This document shows, in pieces, positions 52,781-64,000 of a stretch of DNA of 64,000 nt. The DNA is from Syngnathus acus (taxonomy: Eukaryota > Chordata > Actinopteri > Syngnathiformes > Syngnathidae): assembly GCF_901709675.1 (NCBI RefSeq), contig NC_051091.1:3694967-3758966 (forward strand). Direction: 5' to 3'. Each line of letters starts with the position of its first letter. Positions within the stretch are counted from its first letter, which is position 1. The notes under the pieces are model-generated. The model had not been told where the DNA came from. It ran no database searches and was given only the letters and a program-made list of their open reading frames with translations. The position numbers were made by a program, and so were the translations under genes.

Positions 52781-54331
52781 TAAAATGGGAGTCTGTAATA
52801 GGCTGTAGTTGGGCTGTTGCTCAGAGCAAACTAAAATAGTATCTGTTGATGCTGTGAGTCAGATGCTGGAAATCACGCAAAGATGTAAAGAATTAAAGCT
52901 CTTAAAATTTGCGGTTACCGTTGAAGCGCTTGTGTGTAAAAACCGGATGTTTTTGCCATTCTTGGGTTTTAACATTATTTTAATGTCATTTTGATATATC
53001 CAATAAAACACAACACTGTGACATGTGCGCTCATAAAATTACAAAATGCGTTCATGACTAGACTGAAGAGAGAATGAATATCCATTACGTTCGCATCATA
53101 TGATGTTTAACATTTGCATGCCGGAAATATTGGGCCGCCCGCTTGACCTTCAGAATAGTTCATAAAAATTAGTGATGCCGAGAGAAAAAAGACCTTGTAA
53201 GAAAATGACTGTGAAATTAGGGAATTAGAAGGAGGGTGCCTATGTAGATGACAGGACAAGTCATGTGCAAAACTCAAGATGAACTGCATATTAAGATACA
53301 ATGGGCGAGCGGGGGGGATTAATATTGCATTTTCCTCCTCAACCCCCCGCTACGACCGCCGAAAATAAGAGAACGTGTTAGTCCTGCATTAAGGTTGAAT
53401 CTCATTCATTGGCTGGAGGCTTGACAAACAGCTCACTGCATTTTATATAATGAAGAAATTAATGACAGCACAGTCCTCCTCAGTATGTCTCTTAATTATT
53501 ATTGCTTTATTATATACATGGTCAAACTTAAAATGTTTCAGGTATGCTGGTGTGTCAAAAAAAATCTAAATTCCCTCAAGAAATTGATGAAAAAATCAAA
53601 ATGGTATAATTTTAGCGTGACATTCCGGTACCGTTTGAGCGACCTTGACTGTCAAACGTTAGCTTGGCCGACATTTTAACACATTCCCGCGCATACGCAA
53701 AAACGTGAATAATTTCGAGAGGGGAAACACTTTGACGTACATTTAAAAAGTCTCACTTGTCAAGGAAAGGCGTTTTTAATGGCGCCGCACATCGCCGCCT
53801 GCAGATAGACGGCGAGTTCCCCGCGACACAGGAGCAATTAAGGCACCCTGACAACTGTGGGGCCTTTTTAGTGTCACAACAAATCAGCGGCTTTGAAGAG
53901 CCACGCACTCGCACCTTCCAAGAGTTTGTTAGAGGCCCGCGTGTTCGTCGGCCTGGCTCCTCCTCCGGGCACTCCAAATTGTCACAAGAACAGATCAATG
54001 TTGACAGCGAGTCTAATGAAATGTTCTCACATGACATGTCCTGCGAGTTTGGCCTCCTCAGGTACGGCGCCTTTGCCATGTTGTATAAGTGGCAAACACA
54101 GAGATGCAGATCATTCTCAATGTGTGTGAGCTCGCGTGATGAAGGGATGTTGCTGAAAGCGAGAGGATGGATTTGGGCGGACAAATATTCTGCAGGCATG
54201 AGTTATCCCTGCCTGGCCGTTTTTTTTTTTTTTTTTTGTGTTGGAGAGGTGGAGTGGCAAAATTGATATGCATTGTTGTAAGGGAGTGTTAAATTGAAAC
54301 CACTCGGGAGCAAATGGCCGCGTTAAACTGA

Positions 54332-54716
<385 letters not shown>

Positions 54717-57082
54717 GTAATAAGACTGACATCACTGCAACTGGCTGCCAGTGTGAAAACCACTGAGCAGACAGAGAGCATGGAAGACATGCGTGCACCC
54801 TCCCTCAAAGCCATCTGCCTCCAGACTGTGGTTAAAGCACGGAAAGGGGGAGGCGAGGGGGGGGAGTCAAGTGCACCCATGCTTCTGATTAGTATGTCAG
54901 ACTTTCTGCTTAAATGGCGACGAGTGAGTCATGATGTGAAATACTTTTAAAAGTTTTTATTTCCCCTACTCTCCCCGTATGATATTTTCCTTGCTTTTCT
55001 TTGGAGCCTTACTACTACGACGCAACAAAGACATGAGCGCTCCTGAGAGTCGTGTGCAGGACATAATGGAAGGCAAGGGGAGGAGGGAGGCAAGAAAATG
55101 GGCGCATGTAAATCGGAGAGGCTTTTCTTGGTGATTAACATGGAAATGGCAGCGGATGGGCAGGCATGTAATTGTGAGATATCAGTGCGGCGAGCGCTCC
55201 CAGCTTTGTTGTCTGTGTTGCGGTTTTTATTTCTTGCCCCATCTTTTTCGTTTGCACCCTTCCCCCCCCCCCCCAAGTACAGTGGGGCATGCTCGTAGGC
55301 AGCGGCTTATTGCGTGCTAATGATTGGCGGATACGGGCGTCGCTATGGACAAAGCAAATGATTGTGCGGTCAGAAGAAGTTCAAAGACAATCAGGCAATT
55401 TTCACCGGTCCCCATTGAGTTGAGCGTTTGCGGAGGAGAGGAAGCTTGGAAAAACGCAGCTCGCCATCCACGCCGCTCACGTGCCGGCGCGCTGTCAAAG
55501 CTCGCAGCTTCAAAGTCGAAGCTCCCTAATTAATGAACTGCGGGCTTCAGTTTGGACAAGTTGTGGCGTGATGCTCCCATAAATCAACATGACAGCGCGG
55601 CTCCTCGGCCTGTCACGAAGTCGCATCTGATGTAAACACAAGAGGAGCAAGGGAGACAAAAGGAAAGGGGTGGAGGAGCCAAGGAAGGCCAATTGATCAG
55701 TTGAATGGAGCATGAGAATAGAAGAAAAAAATAACTTTGCAAGCATATTATGTGTGATCACAGGAAATAGACGCAACCCCGGGAGGCTTCCCCTCTCTGC
55801 TGTCTCTGTCTCTCGCCGCTCTTTTATTTATTTCTTTTCTGTGGCATTTCGGGAAGCCATCAAAAGACAGAATAAGAATTATGCTGTGACTCCCTAGTGG
55901 CTGCCAGACAATAACCCCCCGTTGTTGCTTTGTGCCCCCTTTTTATTTTAAAGACATCAAAATTTGCTTTTTCAAAGATCTTTAAGTTTATATTTGAAGC
56001 TCCACAATGAAAGGCCTGCCAGTGCCACTCTTTATCATTTGTCGGGGACTATATTTTTCTCTCCCTTGTGCCACTTCTTATTAACCTCTTATTTGGTCTG
56101 TTGGTTCGTGTGGTTTTTACGCGTCTGCATGCTGGGAGTGCACAGGAGACCCCCCCCCCCCACACACACACACTTCCCACCGCCAGAAGATAAAACGTGC
56201 AACGACTGAAGAGATTGAAATTAATTTGCAATAGTCAGTGTTTGGTTCTTTTCTCTTCTTTTTCAGAGAAGCCAACTTGTATTTATTAAGATTTTTGATG
56301 AAAGGCATCGTTCCCTGTGAACTACCACCCCCGTGGTACGACTCTTTGTATCAAACTGTCAGTGAGGAAGTTGCGGAGGGCACACCGCTAAAACATCTCT
56401 CGCACTAATGAAAATGAGGAGCCATCCACCTTTCAATTAATACGGCAGATGATAGAAAATCGCAGTTCGTCCTGATGTACGCCGGAACCCTCCCTGGGAC
56501 CCGTCATCTCGTCTTTGTCGTCTCATCTTTTGGATAAATCACATTTCATCTGTAGCTTCTGTCCGTCACCCTTGCTTGGTTCAAGAACCTTTCAAAAGTT
56601 GACCCGATGAGATTTCTTCTCCCATTTTATCCAAACTAAGGGCTTTCCACCCTTTCCACATCCATCTTATCTGGCTTTTATTTCCGAGCTGCTAACAAGC
56701 GACCTGACAGCTGCTCAGTGTCGAGACGTTTTCGTTTTATATATGCACTCTCAGTTGTGAGAAGTAAACAAAAGTGCGGCATATCCTGTGTTAGCTAACT
56801 GGGTGCGGTACACAACTTGGCACAGCTTTGAGTGCCCCCTTCTCTCCTCCCGCTTGCACTAGCCATGTTCAAAAATGGTTGCTTTATTGATTTGACCAAA
56901 AACCTGTTTCCTGATCCCTAGCGCCATCACACGGGTAGTCATAAGTTCTTTTTTTGCGTTATTTTGAATGTATTCAATATACATTGTTGATTTTTTTTTT
57001 CTCAGTTTGTAGATTTAAAAAGAACTCGCTCTTGAGCTTGAGTGACTACATTTTGTGACCATATGAACGTGTGTGTCTTCAG
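54717..57082 (+). other. foxp1: foxp1 intron 4 (2.4 kb)
   Basis: Starts GTAATA and ends GTCTTCAG. It contains poly(C) runs (55261-55274, 56150-56160) with a short (CA)n at 56160-56173, and a CpG-richer patch at about 55420-55520. No coding exon was recognised. Confidence 0.85.
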
Positions 57083-57233
57083 CAGCAGGTGTCAGCGCAG
57101 CAGTTGGCTTTCCAGCAGCAGCTCCTTCAGGTCCAGCAGGTCCAGCAGCAACATCTGCTCAACCTTCAGAGGCAAGGGCTGCTCACCATTCAGCCTGGAC
57201 AAACGGCCCTGCCACTGCAATCCCTCACGCACG
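57083..57233 (+). CDS. foxp1: foxp1 coding exon 5 (residues 163-212)
   Basis: Fifty codons plus one base, ending ACG|GTCAGT in phase 1. The peptide [20 protein letters not shown] continues [20 protein letters not shown] and [10 protein letters not shown]; it corresponds to FOXP1 (V[13 protein letters not shown]...[13 protein letters not shown]). GLLTIQPGQ distinguishes it from FOXP2, which has GLISIPPGQ. The acceptor is TTCAG-CAG-CAG, three AGs in tandem, so the exon may begin at 57083, 57086 or 57089 with loss of zero, one or two glutamines. I used the first. The pyrimidine tract is weak. Confidence 0.96.
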
Positions 57234-57456
57234 GTCAGTCCACTATATCACTGCAACCGTTTGAATTAGCATGCGATGCAGCTATGCCACATTTTTTTTT
57301 TGTGATCAAACAAAGTACCGTTTTAAATGCCTCATTACCTTGATACCAAATTAGAGCCAGTATATTTTATGATGGGGGGGAAAAGTTAATTTGGCATCAG
57401 GACAAATAAAGCAAATCTCAAGAGAACAAAAAAATCATATAAATATAAAAAAAATA

Positions 57457-57586
<130 letters not shown>

Positions 57587-60500
57587 TTTATATATAATAT
57601 CATTAATTAATCATATGTAGTGATACGTACTATGAAGAGAAGTTAATCAGCAATAAACGGTGAAACCTGCCAAGCCAAATCCACACCTGACTGTAAACAG
57701 TAGCATTCAAAAGAACTTTGACAAGGTTGGATTTATCATTCATAAAGTGTATGTTTGCTTGTCCGGGAGCCAGTGTGTCTGTTTGGCTCACAATTTTGTG
57801 TCTTTATTTATTTTCTTTATTATTTGTTAAGGAGTGGTGGCCTTGTGACAAAAGAGACTGTGGCAACATGTCATTGGCTATTCATTCCCAGCTAAGACAA
57901 ACAGTTTTGAAATAACAAGATAAGGGTGATTAAAAACAGGAGGGTTCAGAGGTGCTTAGGTAATAGGCACACACAAACACGTTTGTACAGTGCTGTTATT
58001 GTTTGGACTGGCTATGGAATCACTCATCCGCTTGCAGGCAATTGCCGTGGGCACAGGCGTGGAGCGTTGCTGTGTTGAGTGTGCTCTGTGTCAGATGTCT
58101 GGCAAACAAACACACACCCTTTGAGTAAAGCATTATATGGACGCATACTGTACTTTTAGGAGCCTTTGCGATCGTCCCATCCTGTTTAGACTGTCATCGG
58201 CAACCGTGTGTGTGTGTGCGTGTATTTGGATTTAACATCCCTTAATCATATCTACCTTAAACATAAATGAGTTTATTCACCAACATTTGTGCAAATTGTG
58301 CAGTGATGGCAGTATTCTCTGTTAATGACAGAAGTTGCTATTTTGCGTTAAATGCAAATTTCAACGCCGCTGTTTTTCAGAATATTTACAGTTTATTAGT
58401 TTAGAGCCATTGCCTAAGGTAGTGTCGTCTTTAGTTTCGGTCCCCACAATCCATTGATGTTTTACTCTTTGCTTCCGACAGCTGTTACATGACTTAAACT
58501 AGTGTCTCGGCTCACCCCCTCCCCCTTCCTTTTTGTCTTCCTATTCAACACATTTTCTGCTTGACTGTTTGAAGTTATTGATGACCTTTCTGTTTTCCAC
58601 ATCACTTAACTCTTTCACGCATGAGTGGTCTTGGCCTATGGTGCTGTGATCTTATCGACGCTACTCGCCTTGCGTTTAGCGCTGCGTCGTCGCAAGTGAT
58701 GACTTGATCGGTTCTATCTCGAATTCAAACTCGGGCGTAATAAATTGGCACGGCTATCTTACTCTTCTTTTGCTCATTATAATATGTTATGAATACAATG
58801 ATTTTGTAAGGCTATTGCTTGCAGCCTACTATATTCTTTTTTTTTTTTCTTCCAAAAGTCAAGCTAAGTAATTAGAAAGAAAAAAACAAAATCATATCCT
58901 GTCCAAATTCTGAGGTAATTGCCTGGGAGCGATTGTTCTCTGAAGGTGGAGCACATGTTGATTTTTTTCTTTTTTTTTAATGAATAGCAATGATGCAGGA
59001 AAGTGGCAGTCGAGTTTATAAGTGTGGATATTTGCTATTTTTTCATATTTTTTTATATCCAATGCTGTAAAGGCATGGAGTACTTTATTCGAATGATATA
59101 ATTGAGTATTTTGCAAAATAATTTTCTAAGTAGGGTCTTATATAGTTCTCCAAATGTCAAAATAAGAATAAATAGATATAAATGGTGTGTATTTTTAATA
59201 GCACAAATTATTCCTGTGTAAATCAAACAATTCACAAAATAATCACTTTAACTGAGATCTTAGACTGTCTAAAAATTATTGAACTCGCTAACCACAAAAA
59301 AAACAAGATAAAACCACTTTTGTTTAGCTTAATGTATTTTGTATCATTCTAATGTCCTATAATTAATGCTTTCCAACAGGCTGTTGAAATTTTGTGTAAG
59401 CCTGTAGATAACAAAGTCAAACACAATTTGGGTAGCCTCCGTACTATCCGTTTGTGCAGCCGTAAATTCTTTTGACATTAATGTTCAAAGTCCTGGAAGC
59501 AGTTAGACGATATCTGTTATAAATTATAACAATTTGCTCTGGAGGATAAAAGCCCCCCCAACCCACCTCTCACCGCCACCACACGCACACACGTTTTCAC
59601 ACACGCGTCCTCTTGACCTGATAAGAGAGTTGCCAGTAGTGTGCTCACATTGCTGAAGGCTTGAAAATGTGTTTTCATTTAAATGCAAAACACACACACA
59701 CACATGCCACATCTGCACACTGTGGCTAAAATGGCCCGGTGCCCCTCGGAGTTCGCCTTGCGAGAGGTCTCGTTGCCGCACAACATCATTTAAGTTGCCT
59801 CCGAGAGGCCGGTGGGACGGTGACAAGACAAATTTGCCGGTAATATGAAAGCAAAGAATGTGGGCAGCCATGAAGTGGCCACGGAACAGCAGCACATCAG
59901 GGACAGCGGTGGCTAATGTGGCCGACCTGTCAGTGATTGATACATGCAGCCGTAGGTTACTGGTAATAGTTCCTGCAGCAAGAAGCGGCACATATTTCTG
60001 GCCTAGGGGTGCATATCAGCAGGCCAATGATTACTGCAACATAAACAGGGGTGCACTAAGGTCCCAGCCTGACGGAACAATAAACTAATAGCAATGTCAC
60101 TCCCCCCCTCCCCCTCCCCATGACACCGGCACCGTGTGCGAGGAGTAACAGCCCGGTTTAAAGAGTCTAGAGCACAAGGGGCCATTTTTTATTTCTAGGA
60201 TGACGGCCCGCAACTGATGTCATTATGAACCTTAAATCAACTTTCTGCTTGCTTGAACATGGTCACCTGGGTACAGGGGGACAAGGACAGGAAGAGGTTG
60301 AAGTGCCCGGCCCGTCTCCGTGCCGCAGCTTCCTGCCGCGGCAAAATTGAGTTGGGAGGCGGGTGATCAATCAAGTGTCCCGCCAACATACATTTTTTAC
60401 GGGCTTGTCCGTATTTCCCCATTGTAATGAGTGGAATCGTTGTGTTGAAAAATGGAAAGAGGAAAGATAAACCAATCCGGCGGTTGAAAGGCGGACAAAC

Positions 60501-62214
60501 CGCCTGGGCAAGAGAGAGGTTTTTACGGATCAATGTCGTTATGTGAGGTTGTAATCGGATGGAGACATCTGCAAAAGCAACTCGATTGTTCGAGCATAAA
60601 AAGATAACGTCGTCAGGGAAATTTGGGTAATGACGTTTTAGTGTCATTTATGTGAAAGCGCGAGCCAGAGCTGTTGCTGGAGTTTTAGATCAAGGTAAGA
60701 GTGAGAAATGAAAGAGACGAGATCCAAAAAGAGACACCTTGGTCCCACTCCGTCGGCCTCCTCCATCCGTGGCGCTTTCGTCTAAGTAAACATTCGAGTT
60801 GGGGTCACCGGGACTGCTTGGTAATTGAGCCGGTGTGGGCCGCCCTGTCAAGCACATCGGCTAAAAATACATCGCCCACTGTCAGCGGGCACCAAGTGGG
60901 GGGAAAATGATTGTTCCCGCTGTCTAAGTGCAGGACACCAGCATCAACCAGTGACCTTCTCTTTCTTCTCAAAAAGCAACTTTTGCCTCAAAGTCTCTTT
61001 CATAACACGCAAAGCTTGAATGGAACATTTAGTCATGTGATTGTAAATCGGCAAGCAGGGGATTTGCATGCTCAAATGCCGGCGGTGATACGAAGCATGT
61101 TTTGCCTGTCACGGGCGTGCACTTCCATTCGAACTCAGCAAGGCGCTGAAGGCAAAAAGGGAAAACACACGCCCGGCGGAATGCCAGCCAGCGCCTAGAA
61201 ATATTCCAATGAGGAAAGACGCTCCTTGGAACGTGGAAAGGTTATTGATATGTCCTGCAATCATTTCCTGCTCTTTGATATGCAAACGATCTGGTGTGAA
61301 TTTCGAGCAATCCTATCAGACTCATTTCACACTTCTTAGCCCTGGCGTCTCTCTGGAGTCCTCCGCCTCATTAGGCCAATGTTCTCCATTACCAGCATAA
61401 TTAAAATCTTTAGTAGCTTATCAAATTAAAAATATTTTTGCTGATCGTACTGAGATCTTCACCTCACATTTATTTTCCACAACAGGAATAAATGAAGACG
61501 AAGCATTTTGCATACGACCGTATGACAATTTGGTGCTTGAAAGGAGCACTTGTGATATCCATAGAGCTGCTGATGAGAAATGGGGAGGGGGAGCTGGAGA
61601 CCAGAAACGACAGTAGATAAGCACGTGCAAATCATCTTTCATTTAACACTGCTCATTTGGTGAATTGCTTTAATTAATTGTAATGTTAAGCGATTGGCAG
61701 GTTTTGTTTTTCTGCACACCACAAATGCAAGGACTTCTACCGCCAAGCTTTTAAACATGTGGGTTACATCAGCAGACTGGATTTGAATGGCAACACACAG
61801 TTTCAGATTTTCCTTTTTTTTTTTTTTTTTAAATGGCTGTCATAAACAGGTTACGCAATTAATTAGTTAAAATAATCACTGTCCTAAAGTAATGGCCTTG
61901 GTCATTTTTTTAAATTATATTATATCATATATTATATTATTAATAGGTTTATTTCATGCTTTGAATTAATTGATCGGAATGTATCCGATTTTAATATGGT
62001 TGGCGAGCATCATGAGATGTTTACAAACAAAAAATATTTGGGGTCAAAACATGACTTAAGTCATTATTTTCAGGTGACAAAATGCTATAGGAGAAAAAAA
62101 AAACTACAGTATATGGCTTACTGACAAAAAAAAGCCAAAAACCGGATTATGTCTTCTTATTTCAACTTCTGACCTCCGGGTTTCAGGTTTGCTGTCAATC
62201 CAAAGCAGGAACAC

Positions 62215-62346
62215 GCACATACGCACGCACATACGCACGCACATACGCACGCACATATGCACGCACATATGCACGCACATATGCACGCACATATGCACGC
62301 ACATATGCACGCACATATGCACGCACATATGCACGCACATATGCAC
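62215..62346. repeat. 12-bp minisatellite, unit GCACATAYGCAC, 11 copies
   Basis: Eleven tandem 12-mers. The first three read GCACATACGCAC and the last eight GCACATATGCAC, a clean C-to-T switch at one site. A poly(C) run and a (CA)n tail follow at about 62347-62368. Long open frames on both strands here are artefacts of the period being a multiple of three. Confidence 0.95.
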
Positions 62347-62479
62347 CCCCCCCCCCACACACACACACTGTAGATGCGTTGTCAACACACCAATAATGTC
62401 ATCTGTCTTGAAGGGATTTATTTTTCAAAGAGCTGTGCGAGATGCAGTGTGCTTGACTTGTTAAATGAGGTTTAAGTCT

Positions 62480-62880
62480 TGTGTGTCAATTGGAGGCGGT
62501 GCAGAGCTTTAAGTATTTTGCACATTAATGCGCTTTTGACAATATTACCCCAGGGTCCTGTTTCTCAAAGAGGCAGGGGGGGATGTTTTCTAGTGTTGCG
62601 CTCGTAAACTTATTGTCGTGTGCGCACGACACCGAAATGATGGCCATTATTCAGATTTCATGCCTTGTCTGAATGTTAATGATTTTACTCTGGGCATGAA
62701 ATTTGCGTGAGTACGAAGGGATTTGTGTACACAAACATTATCCAGATGACAGGAGAACTGAGGAGGGGGGAGAAGTACTTGCTTGGGATTCTAATTAATA
62801 CGCGGTTTTGTTTACAGACAAATGATTGAATTAAACGGCGAGGACGAGAGTTGGATTAGCCGCTAATTGATTTGATGATC
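62480..62880. promoter_or_regulatory. Enhancer-like unique block before exon 6
   Basis: Unique sequence with GCACATTAATGCGC, GATGGCCATTATTC, AATGTTAATGATTTTACTC and TCTAATTAATACGCGG, free of repeats and open frames, ending about 20 bp before exon 6. It may be a conserved splicing or enhancer element. Only motif texture supports this. Confidence 0.27.
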
Positions 62881-62898
62881 CAATTTTGTTTGTTGCAG

Positions 62899-63073
62899 GC
62901 ATGATTCCCGCAGAGCTGCAACAGCTATGGAAGGAGGTGACAAATGCTCACGTGAAGGAGGAGCACAACGGCCACCGGGGCCTGGATCTGTCCTCGCCGG
63001 CCCCGCCAAAGAACCCTCTCCACAACCAGCATACCCCCACCAACGGCCAGTACATGAGTCATAAGAGAGAAAT
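62899..63073 (+). CDS. foxp1: foxp1 coding exon 6 (residues 213-270, ends in a split codon)
   Basis: Begins in phase 1 after TGTTGCAG: the two bases GC complete a glycine codon, then [20 protein letters not shown] and more to SHKRE, ending AT|GTAAGC with the next codon split 2+1. The total is 175 nt. GMIP(A/T)[10 protein letters not shown] is a FOXP1 signature (FOXP2 has AGLSPAEIQQLWKEV). RGLDLSS corresponds to the SLDLTT segment, and NGQ-x-x-x-HKRE to the NGQ...PKRE end of the mammalian exon. The next exon should encode the C2H2 zinc finger region, beyond the window. Confidence 0.97.
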
Positions 63074-64000
63074 GTAAGCCCTTCCTTTTTGTCAGACATC
63101 ATTTGCATACGCTCACAAAAAGCCGGTTCACAAAAATTCTGCCTTTACCGAGTGATTTAATTTTGCACAGTTGGAACGGTATTAATTTGACATTGCGAAA
63201 TATATTCGGATGACCTCTATTTTATGAAATTCTTTTCTGTGTAAAGGCAGAACGTCTGGGCATTATTGTTATATTTAATTTTAAGTGGTGGCGGTGCCTA
63301 ATGTACATGTCCATTGAACATACATTATCCAGCCCTCCCTTTTCGTCTTTGCTTTTTATATAATTTTATATAATCTTACAGTGGCTCCTCATCAGTGAGG
63401 ACACAGCGGCATTGTCAGAGATCTCATATAATGTACTTTCTTACATTTTTCTCATTAAGTCGCATAATCTTGCAGTCTCCACATATTGCAATGTCCCCCA
63501 CAGGCATTGCCATGTTTATGATTAATTTATATTTCATTTAATATTTCAGTAGTGTTAATGAGGGGGTCAAGTCTGCCTCTGTCATTCAGATTGCCTTTAC
63601 TTGAGAACATTACGACACATTTGCAGTTCTTTCGATTTGGTAACCCTATATGGGACTTGTCGGTTTAAGGCTGGCTTTTTAATTCAGATAGATGTATATT
63701 TTTTTCCAAGTTTCAAAGATTCCCCTGTGCAAACACGAGGTTTTATACAGTAGAAAATAATCCGATCCACTGACTTCCGGTTCTTCATTTGGCTCACAGC
63801 AGTGCGTGCGTGTGCTCGTGTGTTGAAGCATCGTGTAGGCGGGTGATATTGACTCACTCACTCCATCGCACATGGTCACAAGTGAGCAAACAAGGTGAGC
63901 ATCGGTTGCAGAAAAACACGGAAGACGACATAGCGCTCGAGCTGGCGAACGCTGAGTGTTAGAGATTAAAGATGTCAGCGGCAGTTTAGCACGAAAGTTT
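63074..64000 (+). other. foxp1: foxp1 intron 6, start only
   Basis: Starts GTAAGC. It is AT-rich unique DNA without a coding exon or a recognised repeat up to the window end. Confidence 0.85.

Noticed and set aside
59524-59991. 155-codon minus-strand frame in intron 5
   Set aside because: No domain, Cys/Val repeats from CA-rich DNA; it lies in a GC-richer non-coding segment.
62104-62464. Cys-Val-His-Met and His-Ile-Arg-Thr repeat proteins on both strands
   Set aside because: Artefact of the 12-bp minisatellite, whose period is a multiple of three.

Overview
The window is vertebrate genomic DNA, almost certainly from a teleost fish. It has short coding exons separated by multi-kilobase introns, many (GT)n, (GATA)n and (TCAC)n microsatellites, and interspersed repeats typical of fish: TIR elements ending in CCGTATTTTCC, a hAT-like 'GCGGGCC...TTTGACAC' end, and a SINE/LINE 3' tail ending in ATGAATGGATGA. 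I see no complete transposase or reverse transcriptase, no rRNA, no tRNA I could defend, and no bacterial features.

The main gene is the 5' part of a FOXP-family transcription factor gene on the + strand. Six coding exons join without a frame break: 25980-26138, 42150-42248, 54407-54544, 54627-54716, 57083-57233 and 62899-63073. They have consensus splice sites and give 270 codons plus 2 nt. The peptides match FOXP1 better than FOXP2/3/4: MMQESGT start, AADLAH, LQVARQLLLQQQ, the [20 protein letters not shown] block, and [15 protein letters not shown] call it foxp1 and lean to the teleost foxp1b paralogue from memory only. The window covers the N-terminal glutamine-rich region. The C2H2 zinc finger, leucine zipper, forkhead domain and stop codon must lie beyond base 64000.

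Layout. At 1-1170 the minus strand carries the first coding exon of a THAP-domain protein (354-531), a promoter-like patch behind it (CRE palindrome and ATGGCGG motif), and an unidentified open stretch at 623-1167. From about 1.2 to 26 kb there is no recognisable coding sequence. This is foxp1 upstream DNA or its 5' UTR introns, with a GC-rich TATA-bearing promoter candidate near 5.4-5.7 kb and several unique AT-rich blocks with TAATTA motifs that look like intronic or upstream enhancers. Intron 1 (16.0 kb), intron 2 (12.2 kb), intron 4 (2.4 kb) and intron 5 (5.7 kb) hold repeats and enhancer-like blocks. Intron 3 is only 82 bp. Intron 6 is open at the window end.

The points most worth a second look are the THAP exon whose zinc-ligand histidine is aspartate; two TIR elements with the same ends but different middles, one seemingly patched with a hAT end between two copies of the same 13-mer; four TAATTA palindromes within 195 bp of intron 2; and tandem NAG splice acceptors that could vary glutamine number in FOXP1. 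I did not find a convincing new multi-gene system.
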